Shown: in pieces, positions 10,690 to 22,388 of the stretch | Layout: each line of letters starts with the position of its first letter | Position numbering within the stretch: position 1 is the first letter of the stretch | NCBI RefSeq assembly: GCF_003576645.1 | Contig: NC_044916.1 | Location: 13,696,528-13,760,527 of the forward strand | DNA: 64,000 nt | Direction: 5' to 3' | Source of the DNA: Ipomoea triloba | Taxonomy: Eukaryota; Streptophyta; Magnoliopsida; Solanales; Convolvulaceae | Translations under genes and position numbers: made by a program | Notes under the pieces: generated by a model | What the model saw: only the letters and a program-made list of their open reading frames with translations | Databases searched by the model: none | What the model was told of the DNA's origin: nothing

Positions 10690-11200
10690 ACTCAGTCCAC
10701 CACCAACACCAATTTTAATCTCTCTTAGTTCTGTTGTTTTTCGTTTGTGAAAACATCAATGTACATAGGAAGAACCACCCTTCTCCATAAAAGTGTGACA
10801 TATTTATTGCTTTTTTTTTTTTACTGTTCTTATCTTTTCTTCTTTTTTTTTTTGGTTTTTTTTTTGTTACATTCATTGCAGGTTCTTATATTTTGCAATC
10901 ACAAGCGCTATGGTTAATTGTTGGTAGCTTCAATTGTCGAAAGGTAAGCTAATTTGTCAAATAACTACAACTTTTATTCTAAGTATTAACTATTCTTTTT
11001 TAATTGATTTTTAAACTATTCTTTTATATTTGAAATCTTATATTTCCAGCTCTCTTGATTCGTTAATTATAAATGCAGATATTTGGAGCCTAATAAGCAA
11101 TGTGATGCAAAGGATAATGGATCTGTTAAGAGATGGATGTGAAAGTTGAGAAGCAATTAATAAAATATTTTCCTGTTGAAATCATAGGCATTTTATGCTT
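10690..11200 (+). ncRNA. Spliced-transcript-like unit, probably non-coding
   Basis: After the TATA box comes a leader and then a T-rich stretch ending CATTGCAG (acceptor to 10881). A 62-bp exon-like block follows (10882-10943), then the donor GTAAGC (10944), a second intron-like AT-rich stretch, acceptor AATGCAG (to 11078), and a final block with the polyadenylation-type hexamer AATAAA (11159-11164). The only ATG frame in the leader (from about 10760) is short and not protein-like. All these sites are kept in copy 2 (33624-33685 and onward). I infer a transcript inherited by this Helitron family; there is no direct evidence of expression. Confidence 0.4.
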
Positions 11201-11403
11201 TTGGGCATTAAAGATTTCAAATTTTAAATTTGTGTAATTTTTTAAAATCTTAACATTTCATGGTTTTACATTACTTTGAATATGTAGTTGTTTTATTCGT
11301 TTATTCATACCATGTTCAGAGGTGAAATTATAGTTCGAAAAAAAATATTAAAAAAATAATTAATTGGAAATTAAACGGCACGGAATTTAGGCCATTTGAA
11401 AAA

Positions 11404-11613
11404 GTAAATTAATATTAATATTTGATTGAAAATTGATTTGAAAAAGTAAATTAATATTAATATTTGATTGAAAATTGAACAAAAAAAGTAAATTAATATT
11501 AATATTTGATTGAAAATTGAACAAAAAAAGTAAATTAATATTAATATTTGATTGAAAATTGAACAAAAAAGGTAAATTAATATTAATATTTGATTGAAAA
11601 TTGAACAAAAAAG
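11404..11613. repeat. 42-bp tandem repeat, five units
   Basis: Units begin GTAAATTAATATTAATATTT at 11404, 11446, 11488, 11530 and 11572, an exact 42-bp period. Because 42 is divisible by three, the minus strand gives a fortuitous frame with a 14-residue repeat; I do not regard it as a gene. Copy 2 of the Helitron has a single unit near 34149. Confidence 0.95.
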
Positions 11614-11800
11614 AAATTGAATTTATTTTGAAAATTAAATTATTATAATTATATTAATATTTATGAAGGAAAAAGAAAATGAATATATTAATATTTCATT
11701 GGAAATATAATTGGAAATTATATTTTTATAATTATATTACTTATTAATTATATGGAAATGAATATTAAAATCTTTTTATGAATGAAAAAGGAAATAAATA

Positions 11801-14800
11801 TTACACACGAAAATATGTTATTAATATTATGTTACTAATGTTACTAATTGGCACAGGAATCAGGCCAAATGAAAAAGGAGATTAATAATAAAAATTCACT
11901 ATAAATATAAAATAGCTTTCCCTATTAAAAAATTAGTAACCACCAAATGAAATATTATCAAAAAATTATGAAGGAAAAATAAATGGAAATGAATATATGA
12001 AGGAAAAAGGAAATGAATATATTCATATCTCACTGGAAATATAATCGAAAACTATATTATAATTATAATTATATTAATATTTATGAAGGAAAAAGAAAAT
12101 GAATATATTAATATTTCACTGGAAATATAACACAGTTTTCTCTATAAACAAATTAGTAACCACCAAATGAAATATTATCAAAAAATTATGAAGGAAAAAT
12201 AAATGGAAATGAATATATGAAGGAAAAAGGAAATGAATATATTCATATCTCACTGGAAATATAATCGAAAACTATATTATAATTATAATTATATTAATTA
12301 TTTAGAATGAAAACAAAATGAATTTATTAATATTTCACTGAAAATATATTCAACAATTATATTTTTATAATTATATTACTTTTTAATCATATGGAAATTA
12401 ATAATAAAATTTTATGAATGAAAAGAAAATAAATATTACACGGGAATCTGTTATTAATACTTTCTTACTAATTGGCAAGGAATCAGACCAATTAATTGGC
12501 AATTATTATCAGGAAAAAGGAATGGATGGGAAACAATATTAATTCTTTTGATGAAGGAAAAAAGAAATGAATATACTAAAAAGAAAATGGAATATTATGA
12601 AAACTGAAATGAATATATTAATATTTCACTGGAAATATAACACAACTTTTCACTACGAAAAAAATAGTAACCACAAAATGAATTACTAGGAAAAAATTAT
12701 AAAGGAAAAAGGAATGTAAAATAATATTAATTCTTTTTATGAAGGAAAAAGGAAATAAATATATTCAAAAGGAAATAAAATATTAGGAAAAACGAAATGA
12801 ACATATTAATATTTTACTGGAAATATAACACAGTTTTCTCTATAAACAAATTAGTAACCACCAAATGAAATATTATGAAAAAATTATGAAGGAAAAAAAA
12901 TGGGAATGAATAATAATTTTTTTATGAAGGAAAATGGAAATGAATATATTTAGAAGGAAATGAAATATTAGGAAAAACGAAAGAAATATATTAATATTTC
13001 ACTGGAAATATGACACAATTTTTCATATGAAAAAATTAGTAACCAACAAATGAAATATTTGGAAAAAATTATGAAGGAAAAAGGAATGGAGATCAATATT
13101 AATTCTTTTTACGAAGGAAAAATGAAATGAATATATTTAAAAGGAAATGAAATATTAGGAAAAACGAAATGAATATATTACACACGAAAATATGTTATTA
13201 ATATTATGTTACTAATGTTACTAATTGGTACAGGAATCAGGCCAAATGAAAAAGGAGATTAATAATAAAAATTCACTATAAATATAAAATAGCTTTCCCT
13301 ATTAAAAAATTAGTGACCACCAAATGAAATATTATCAAAAAATTATGAAGGAAAAATAAATGGAAATGAATATATGAAGGAAAAAGGAAATGAATATATT
13401 CATATCTCACTGGAAATATAATCGAAAATTATATTATAAATATAATTATATTAATTATTTAGAATGAAAACAAAATGAATTTATTAATATTTCACTGAAA
13501 ATATATTCAACAATTATATTTTTATAATTATATTACTTTTTAATCATATGGAAATTAATAATAAAATTTTATGAATGAAAAGAAAATAAATATTACACGG
13601 GAATCTGTTATTAATATTTTCTTACTAATTGGCAAGGAATCAGACCAATTAATTGGCAATTATTATCAGGAAAAAGGAATGGATGGGAAACAATATTAAT
13701 TCTTTTTATGAAGGAAAAAAGAAATGAATATACTAAAAAGAAAATGGAATATTATGAAAACTGAAATGAATATATTAATATTTCACTGGAAATATAACAC
13801 AACTTTTCACTACGAAAAAAATAGTAACCACAAAATGAATTACTAGGAAAAAATTATAAAGGAAAAAGGAATGTAAAATAATATTAATTCTTTTTATGAA
13901 GGAAAAAGGAAATAAATATATTCAAAAGGAAATAAAATATTAGGAAAAACGAAATGAACATATTAATATTTTACTGGAAATATAACACAGTTTTCTCTAT
14001 AAACAAATTAGTAACCACCAAATGAAATATTATGAAAAAATTATGAAGGAAAAAAAATGGGAATGAATAATAATTTTTTTATGAAGGAAAATGGAAATGA
14101 ATATATTTAGAAGGAAATGAAATATTAGGAAAAACGAAAGAAATATATTAATATTTCACTGGAAATATGACACAACTTTTCATATGAAAAAATTAGTAAC
14201 CAACAAATGAAATATTTGGAAAAAATTATGAAGGAAAAAGGAATGGAGATCAATATTAATTCTTTTTACGAAGGAAAAATGAAATGAATATATTTAAAAG
14301 GAAATGAAATATTAGGAAAAACGAAATGAATATATTACACACGAAAATATGTTATTAATATTATGTTACTAATGTTACTAATTGGTACAGGAATCAGGCC
14401 AAATGAAAAAGGAGATTAATAATAAAAATTCACTATAAATATAAAATAGCTTTCCCTATTAAAAAATTAGTGACCACCAAATGAAATATTATCAAAAAAT
14501 TATGAAGGAAAAATAAATGGAAATGAATATATGAAGGAAAAAGGAAATGAATATATTCATATCTCACTGTATATGAAGGAAAAAGGAAATGAATATATTC
14601 ATATCTCACTGGAAATATAATCGAAAAGAAATGAATATATTCATATCTCACTGGAAATATAATCGAAAATTATATTATAAATATAATTATATTAATTATT
14701 TAGAATGAAAACAAAATGAATTTATTAATATTTCACTGAAAATATATTCAACAATTATATTTTTATAATTATATTACTTTTTAATCATATGGAAATTAAT

Positions 14801-15560
14801 AATAAAATTTTATGAATGAAAAGAAAATAAATATTACACGGGAATCTGTTATTAATATTTTCTTACTAATTGGCAAGGAATCAGACCAATTAATTGGCAA
14901 TTATTATCAGGAAAAAGGAATGGATGGAAAACAATTTTAATTCTTTTGATGAAGGAAAAAAGAAATGAATATACTAAAAAGAAAATGGAATATTATGAAA
15001 ACTGAAATGAATATATTAATATTTCACTAGAAATATAACACAACTTTTCACTACGAAAAAAATAGTAACCACAAAATGAATGACTAGGAAAAAATTATAA
15101 AGGAAAAAGGAATCTAAAATAATATTAATTCTTTTTATGAAGGAAAAAGGAAATAAATATATTCAAAAGGAAATAAAATATTAGGAAAAACGAAATGAAC
15201 ATATTAATATTTTACTGGAAATATAACACAGTTTTCTCTATAAACAAATTAGTAACCACCAAATGAAATATTATGAAAAAATTATGAAGGAAAAAAAATG
15301 GGAATGAATAATAATTTTTTTATGAAGGAAAATGGAAATGAATATATTTAAAAGGAAATGATATATTAGGAAAAAAGAAAGAAATATATTAATATTTCAC
15401 TGGAAATATGACACAACTTTTCATATGAAAAAATTAGTAACCAACAAATGAAATATTTGGAAAAAATNATGAAGGAAAAAGGAATGGAGATCAATATTAA
15501 TTCTTTTTACGAAGGAAAAATGAAATGAATATATTCAAAAGGAAATGAAATATTAGGAAA
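11801..15560. repeat. ~1.16-kb tandem repeat, three units, in Helitron copy 1
   Basis: The anchor TTACACACGAAAATATGTTA recurs at 11801, 13178 and 14335. The second and third units are near-identical over about 1157 bp; the first is about 220 bp longer through an internal duplication (11967-12074 versus 12187-12298). All units consist of GAAGGAAAAAGGAAATGAAT-like sub-repeats. Copy 2 of the Helitron has one such unit (about 34388-35460). A single N lies at 15468. No coding content. Confidence 0.85.
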
Positions 15561-15875
15561 AACGAAATGAGTATATTAATATTTCACTTGAAATATAGCA
15601 TAGCTTTCCCTACAAAAAATTAGTAGCCAACAAATGAAATATTAGGAAAAAATTATGAAGGAAAAATGAATGACAATAAATAATTCTAATTATAAAGGAA
15701 AAAGGAAATGAATATATTCAAAAGGAAATTAAAATATTAGAAAAAAATTAAATGAATATATTAATATTTCATTGGAAATATAATCTGCAATTATATTATT
15801 ATAATTATATAAATTAAATATTAATTAATTAATTATATTAATTATTAATTATATTAATAAATAGTACTCCATAAT

Positions 15876-18306
15876 TGTAACCCCTCGTATTTTCTGATAA
15901 GTTTGAGGTTCGGAAAATAGGTCTTTAAGTTATGACATTTAAGAGAAGACGGTTTGATGCTCGAAATAATTTTTTTTAAGGATTAGTTATCGATAGGCTG
16001 CGAACTACGCACCGGTCACGAACCGAGAAAATTTTAAGGATATGGATTCGGTTCGAATTTTCCAAGAATTAGATTATTAAGTGTGATACGATTAAGCCTA
16101 AATTTCTAGTTAGTTCAAGAAAAATTTCAAATGGACTGTAAGGGATAAATTGTTACGGACTCTGTACCTAAATTTAGCTGGATACCGAAAAATTCCCAAA
16201 ATTGGTGATTTGCGACGGGAATATTTTTACGATAATTTTGGTATTAGAATTTTCCCGAATTAAGTNCATTTTCGTAGATCACCCAAGGAAGAAGAAGAAA
16301 AAAATAAAATTGTTTAGTCTTCCATTGTGATCAAAGAGCTCCCAAGCATTTTTCAAACTCAAGTGTCTAAGTGTAGGTAAGATTTTAGACTTTGTTTGGT
16401 TGAAACCTTCTTAGAACTTAAGTGTTAATATTAGTGCATGAAAAATATTGTTATTATGGTGATGTTTTAGGGACTTTGGATTCAAGGAAAGATCTAACGC
16501 TTCTACGGTTTTAGAAATCTTCTATTGAGGTAAGGAATTCCCTTAAGTTGGAATTAGTCACTTGAATTTGGATAATTGATTTTGGTTGAAATATGGTGTT
16601 TTTGGAGCTTTGGGGATATTTTTGTATACATGTTCATAGCTTGGATATGCTTGTATATGTTGTATTTATGTCCATATAGGCTTATACTTGTGAAAATAGT
16701 GAAAGGAAATCAGGGTAGATTCTGGCAGCAACTTCCATGATTTACTGGGAAACATTGGTAAGGTATTTTGACTCCATTTTTTGTAGATATGTAGTTCAAC
16801 AAGTGTAGAACCTACATATAAAATGTCATAATGATCGGAGTAGTATAAGTATAGTTTTCGGAATTTTTCCCAAAACTGGACGGAGAGAAAAATATTTCGG
16901 ACCAAGGGCAAAAAGGGAATTTTCTGTGTTAATTCGTGAACCTTGATGACCACAACTTTTTATGAACATCAAGTACTATGAGTTAGGGTCCTACCATAAA
17001 CATTTCAAGTGAAAAAGAGTTCGGGAACTATTTTTACCGGCTCAATCTTTCGGACTGCGCCAAGCTGAAATTTTCTGAATTATGCTTAGTATGATTATGG
17101 ATGTGTTAGTGATAATTGTGAGGTAGTTAGTGAGTTAATGGTGATCAGGTGATGCTAAGGACATGGATTAATGATAGAGATTAAATGATAATCTCATGAT
17201 TTTTGGGTTATGGTTAGGCAATGACCTTACCTATTAGAATTTATATATATTTGGATGTACGATATCCTCAAGTTATGATCTAATGGTGTTGATCATAGTG
17301 GAAGTTGTTGAGGACGATAGTTAAGGATGTTGGTTGATCTTAAGTGTGAGATGGACATATGAAGTGTATCCAAAAATGTTTATGAAAACTTACGTTGAAA
17401 AACGTATGCTATTTTGATATAAAGGTTGTCAAAACCTTATTGTTTGAGAAAATGATGTTTGAAAATCCTTCAGGGGCTAAAGAGGTAGCCGATATCAAAT
17501 ATTGGACTCATTTGTGAAATATGTCCAAAAGAAATGATTTAAGAAAGAAAAACTGAAGGAAGGAAAATGTTTTCAAACCCTTAGTTTCTGGAATAAGGTG
17601 GGGACCTACGGGAAGACTTAAATGCCACGGCCCGGGGTTGGAATAAGGGTGGACCTACGGGAGGGCTGGAGTGCCATGGCCCTAGGTTGGGATAAGGAGA
17701 CCTACGGGAAGGCTGGAAATGCCATGGCCCGAGGTTTGTATGATCAATTCATACTACAGAGCGAAGTCTATTCGCTGAGAAGAGATGGAGTTATGAAAAA
17801 AAGAAAGCCTCGTGCTTACTCAGGGGAAACTAAGTGAATTTTTTACTATGAAAATTATTGTTACTCTGGGCTGCGGTTCAGATTATTATGAGCATTAGAG
17901 CTGCGGTTCTATTTGCAAATGATGAAATTCTTGGAAATGAAAGTTTTGCAAACTTGTCTGAAAGGACATGAAAATGATTTTTTTTAAACTTCTAAACTAA
18001 AAATGTTTTCAAACCTTTGTCTACTTTTAAGTGACAAATGGATTTTCTTACTTAGCCGTCGTGCTAACTACACTTCATTGTGTCCTTTATTAGATGCAGA
18101 TTAGTGTGGACTCTAGTAGCCCGATGAGCTCTAAACAAGATGGGAGTGGATGTCGATGTTGTAAGTTTAGCCTTAACGTTTGGGTATAGGAGAGATACCT
18201 GAGCGTGGCGGTAACACCGAGTTTTCTGCTGGTTAGACGCTTCCGCAATGTATTGTAATATTAGGATTTTGTAATAAATCCCAGATGTGAAAATTGGGGT
18301 GTTACA
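15876..18306 (+). mobile_element. Solo LTR, TGTAACCCC...GGGGTGTTACA family (2.43 kb)
   Basis: The block starts TGTAACCCCTCG and ends GGGGTGTTACA, so it has TG...CA ends. It is flanked by 5-bp direct repeats ATAAT (15871-15875 and 18307-18311). The homologous Helitron copy at 35709-35713 has a single ATAAT and no insert, a true empty site. No gag or pol is present, so this is a solo LTR. Its length and terminal sequence would fit a long-LTR Ty3/gypsy lineage such as Del/Tekay, but that lineage call is inference. An N lies at 16266. It was inserted after the Helitron duplicated. Confidence 0.85.
17590..17736. repeat. ~49-bp tandem repeat, three units, within the LTR
   Basis: Three units of 48-49 bp start GGAATAAGG/GGGATAAGG near 17590, 17640 and 17689. 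Each contains ACCTACGGGA and ATGCCA(C/T)GGCCC. They are GC-richer than the rest of the LTR. A short frame across them follows from the repeats. Confidence 0.8.
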
Positions 18307-18829
18307 ATAATAATTAATATTTATTAACTAGAAGGTTGAGCAATTCCCTCACCAACTTTAGATGTCGTTGATCAAATTAATTTGTACACGTGTGACATGA
18401 ACACTGCAGAAAGTCGAACATATTTAATATATAATAATAATAATTTTTGTATATACGAATTGATATTTTTATTAACGAAAAATAATTAATTTAGTGTAAT
18501 TGACTAATAATAATTGCCTAATAATTATTATCATAATTAAGCTAAATATTGGTCGTTGAATTTATTTTTATACTCCGTAATAATTAAAGTTAAATTATTT
18601 CTCATTTTTCCATATTTATTTTTGTAATAATATAATTACTTAAGTTATATTAAATATAGGTCTTTTTAAGATAATGGTAAACAAACAAGTCATATATTAT
18701 TCAAGTAATTGAGTGATACTTTTGCACTAATCTTATAATCAAATAAATGTACATGTTCAATATTATATTTTTTAAAAAAATAATTTTATCTTTAATTTTA
18801 TTATCTAAATAAATAATGCAAAAATTTAT

Positions 18830-18844
18830 CCGTGAATCGCACGG
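18830..18844 (+). repeat. Second Helitron-type terminal hairpin (no CTRR)
   Basis: CCGTG-aatcg-CACGG forms a hairpin very like the true 3' hairpin 175 bp downstream, but it is not followed by CTRR. It may be a retired or decoy terminus. Confidence 0.5.
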
Positions 18845-19004
18845 GTAATTGAATAATTATTTGCTCTAATTCAAGCAAAGAAAACATCAGAAAACATAAT
18901 CAATCCAACTAATTTCATCAATTGCGCTATATAATATTCGATGTTATAATTTATATAATTGTATATCGATCCAAATATTCTTAAAATATTATAACAAATT
19001 AATT

Positions 19005-19032
19005 CCGTGCAACGCACGGGCGAAAATACTAG
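19005..19032 (+). other. Helitron 3' terminus (hairpin + CTAG)
   Basis: Hairpin CCGTGC-aac-GCACGG, nine-base spacer, CTAG, then T. This is the known Helitron termination structure. The same terminus recurs at 55315-55342 and 60973-61000 and, on the minus strand, at 26957-26984. Confidence 0.8.
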
Positions 19033-19063
19033 TTTATAATAATAATAATTATTATAATTAACC

Positions 19064-19412
19064 CCCCCGCCCGTTTCCGGCGGAAACCAGATCTGGTTTC
19101 CGCCGGAAACCATGCGGATTCCCGCTCTAGTTTCCGCAGCGAGGAACCAGAGCATAGTGCTCTGGTTTCTCGCCGAAAACCAAAGCACTTGGTTTCCGGC
19201 GGAAACCATGGTATGGTTTCCGCCGGAAACGGTGATGTGTGTGTGTTGTCTACGATGTGTGTTTAGCGGAAGTCGTTTTCCGCCAAATAGGACTTATTTT
19301 CCCCAATCAACGGAAATCATTTTCCGTTGACTGGGTTTTCCAGTGCTTGCCAAACACCCAAAGCCCGGAAAATGATTTCCGAAAATCATTTTCCGGGCTT
19401 CCAAACACACCC
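19064..19412. repeat. Cluster of perfect palindromes built on TTTCCG
   Basis: Four inverted repeats lie within 350 bp: 19073-19110 (38 bp, perfect, with AGATCT at the centre), 19192-19230 (16-bp arms, 7-nt spacer), 19307-19330 (10-bp arms) and 19361-19400 (18-bp arms, 4-nt centre). A weaker one, CCAGAGCA-tag-TGCTCTGG, lies near 19148. The block ends CCAAACACACCC, which resembles the terminus of MITE families. No left terminus could be defined; it may be several nested MITE ends. A short frame through it is fortuitous. Confidence 0.75.
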
Positions 19413-19726
19413 TTAGGTGATTTCAACTACGTCGGACTTATCTCTCCCTCCTTTGGAGCCAAACGTAAGGCTATTCTTTGTTTCGCAAGTGATGTGAAAC
19501 AAAATATACTGAACTTTATATGTAAGCTCATCTTTAGTGTTTTAAATTTGTAAATCAAATTTTATTAAATATATTAATACATTTATTACAAATAAAATAT
19601 TTTTATGAAAATAAATAATGAAAAATAAAAAATATTATTATATTATAGTGTGAAATTGTGTATATATTAATTAATTTTAGTTAGAATTTGAAAATGAAAG
19701 TTTAGATTGATTGAATGATGTATTTT
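19413..19726. other. AT-rich sequence without recognised gene
   Basis: No terminal repeat, conserved frame or RNA gene was recognised. Confidence 0.4.
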
Positions 19727-20012
19727 CGTCCATTTACCTATTGTTAGCCTAATAAACATTGAAAATAGTTGAGGGACCATTTTGAGAATAGTCAAGGGAA
19801 CATTTTGGGAAAAACTATTTTATTTGTTTCATTTTTTTTTTATTTCCATTTTTTAGACTCTATAATTTAGAATTTCTATACATTTTTTCTTACAAATATA
19901 AATAGTTAAAATCGCGCAATCCAACCTCAAAATTTTTAATTTTCTTTACACACTTTTCCTCTAAATATACAAACTATTCCTATGAAGTTTTACAATAAGT
20001 TCCGTAAATTTC
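19727..20012 (+). repeat. Left arm of a long inverted repeat
   Basis: This arm matches the reverse complement of 25427-25725, including blocks such as CGTCCATTTACCTATTG, GAGGGACCATTTTGAGAATA, ACATTTTTTCTTACAAATAT and TATACAAACTATTCCTATG. Similarity is high with small indels. The arms enclose about 5.4 kb that now consists mainly of inserted LTRs. Confidence 0.75.
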
Positions 20013-20445
20013 ATTTTTTTTTATGTTCATAGACAATCAATCATTATGTATCACATTAAATATTACTTTTACCATTGAAAATAATATTTTTTTTCAAGCG
20101 TAGACACCCAAAGAGTGTAAAATGTAGGGAAAATATTGGACCGAAAGGTAAATTTTTCTAGTAAACTTCTCAGGTGAGCCGAAAAGTAAAATCTCGTCAA
20201 TGTTTCTTGCAATATTTTCTGTATTTGATTTCGAAGTAATTATTAAATTTTATATTAATTTACATTATTTAAGATATTGTATGAAATCTTTTATATGTTT
20301 TCCTCTTCTTAATTTTTTTATTAAGGCAAGTATAATTTATTTTGTAATGTGGACACATTATTTTTAATAATTTTGATTTAATTAAATTATACCTTAATTA
20401 TAAAAATCCTACCTAATAATTTTAGTATATTACACGAGACACAAT
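20013..20445. other. AT-rich interior of the inverted-repeat element
   Basis: No gene. The part from 20330 to 20445, read in reverse, resembles 57005-57120 (shared ATTGTGTC, TTATTAGGTAG and TTAAATCAAAATTATT), so it belongs to another dispersed AT-rich repeat. Confidence 0.45.
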
Positions 20446-20640
20446 TGTAACACCCCGGTTCGGCTATGCCGTATCTCCGGAGTAGTTACCGCCACACCCA
20501 GACTAAACCCCACTCGAATACAGATAGAGTTCACTCTAGGTGCACAGGCTAACAGACTAAAGACAAGGATCGTGTTTCTTATCGTCAAAATCCAACATAA
20601 TCTTATATACATGCAGCAAAAGAGTAGCTATACTAGCCAC

Positions 20641-20664
20641 GAATATATATATATATATATATAT
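20641..20664. repeat. (AT)n microsatellite
   Basis: A perfect AT run of about 11-12 units inside the minus-orientation LTR. Confidence 0.9.
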
Positions 20665-22200
20665 AAGAGTTTCTTACAGCCCATCAACAAAGAGTTTGGA
20701 CTATTCCCGTTCTTACTAACCATGTTAGTACTACCATGGCTACAAAAGATATGTACAAAAAGGTCAGACTTGACTTTTCTCTTGAGGCATAACGGATTAA
20801 CGAAGGCAGGAGACCAAAATGGGTACCACTGATTGAACAGGGATAGGAACGGGATCAGGAGTACAACTGGGACAGAAGCATGAGCCAGAGCTGGAGGATC
20901 AGAAACAGAAGCAGGGGCATACCCACGCTAGACTTCATCTGATAAGGTACACAATGAAGTGTAGTTAGCACGACGGCTAAGTAAGGAAATCCATTGTCAC
21001 TCAAAAGTAGACAAAGGTTTCGAAAATATAATAATTTTTAAGTTGTAAAATTTACCCACGAGTTATAGCTCTACCTGCAATCAGGTTATCAATAATAGAT
21101 AATATAATATAAGGCGTAAAGCTAACTCAACACGTAAACTTTTCTCATATAAAGGTACCGGCATCATTGCCACTTAACACATTTTTCTGTTTTTCAGACA
21201 AGTTTGTAAAAAATTTCGTTTCCAGTAGTTCCCTCATTTTAACTCAAAAGGAGGTTTAACAGCACATTTCCGTGCTCAAAATTCGTCACATTTTGGATAG
21301 ACTCATTTCCTTCTCAAGTCGTTACAAAGTAACTCTTTTCTCATCTCTAAAACTTCCTTAGTTTATTCTTAGTAAGCGTGAGGCCTTTGGAGCATTCTCA
21401 TAACTCTCACTCTGACCACTTGGATCATCGAACTCGGGTTCAGTGGTCATCACCCGGTCTAACACTGATCCCCTGGACGTAAGGTTCGTTAAAATGATTC
21501 CTAGCTGGCCCAGCTAGGTCCATAAAAACTACACCTACCCGGACTTCTGGAGTAACTATACCTTAAGTGTGCACACCCCCATAGGAATACCTCATCCTAC
21601 GAGTTATATAGTACCCGGCGAATAGACTTCGCCCTGCAGTATGAACTGGTCATACAATATCCACAACGACCACTGGGCCATGGCACTTAAAGCCACCCGT
21701 GGGTCAATCAAGGTCCTCCTCAACTCGCTTTAGAAACTAAGGGTTTGAAAACATGATTCTTCCTTCCGTTTTTCTTTCTCAAATCATTTCTTTTGGACAT
21801 ATTTCTCATTTGAGTCCAATAGTTGAAATCGGCTATCTCATCAGCCTAAGAAGGATTTTCAAAATACTCTCAGTGCCCACAGGCTTTTCAATCGTCATTT
21901 TCTCGTTTTTCTCACGTAATGTACTCACTCCTTAAAAGTAGTATTTTCCTCAAAAATAAGGTTTTGACAACATGTTTACCAAAATAGCATACGTTCTTTC
22001 GACGTAAGTTTTATAAACATTCTTATTTACTCATAGGCTTTCCAACACAATTCCTCAAGTTACAAGAGTTGTACTTACTTCTCAACAACAATATTTTCTT
22101 CTAAAGTGATGTACATAATTTTTCCAAAACAGATATTTCTTTCAAAAATAGATCTCCTTTGCCCTTAGGCCTTTCAAACATCATAACACTCGGGATTAAA

Positions 22201-22388
22201 AACATCGGGGAAAAGTTTGGTCAAAAACAAGTCGAAAACGAGTCCGCGTCGCGTCCGCACGTTCGGTAAATGGCGCCGAAACTGGGCACCCACGGACGCG
22301 CGTCCGTGTACGCGTCCGGCCTTTCGGCCGTGACGCCGTAACTCTGGGCGTCGATGGACGCGCGTCCAAGGCCGCGTCCACCCAAATC
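22201..22388. other. CpG-dense, GC-rich segment inside the LTR
   Basis: About 190 bp with many CG dinucleotides and two perfect palindromes around GGACGCGCGTCC: 22291-22308 (18 bp) and 22355-22368 (14 bp). The related LTR at 15876-18306 lacks it at the matching point, after AAGCTGAAATTT. Frames across it are not protein-like. Confidence 0.7.

Larger units (their letters stand above)
9890..19032 (+). mobile_element. Helitron-like element, copy 1 (with nested solo LTR)
   Basis: This copy is homologous over its length to 32663-35982, whose left end is a canonical Helitron start. Here the start is degenerate (ATAAAAACATTATCCTCC at about 9905). The right end has the Helitron 3' signature: a hairpin CCGTGC-aac-GCACGG (19005-19019), nine bases, then CTAG (19029-19032) followed by T. 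The body has no Rep/helicase frame, so the copy is non-autonomous. It contains a promoter/exon-like unit (10673-11164), tandem arrays (11404-15560) and an inserted 2.4-kb LTR (15876-18306). Confidence 0.7.

Noticed and set aside
11387..11608. Minus-strand frame with a 14-residue repeat over the 42-bp array
   Set aside because: A 42-bp tandem unit without a stop always gives such a frame. Low-complexity composition, no start context, and the related copy has one unit only.
15876..18306. Helitron or MITE insertion instead of an LTR
   Set aside because: TG...CA ends with a 5-bp target duplication and 2.4-kb length fit a solo LTR; no CTRR terminus or short TIRs.
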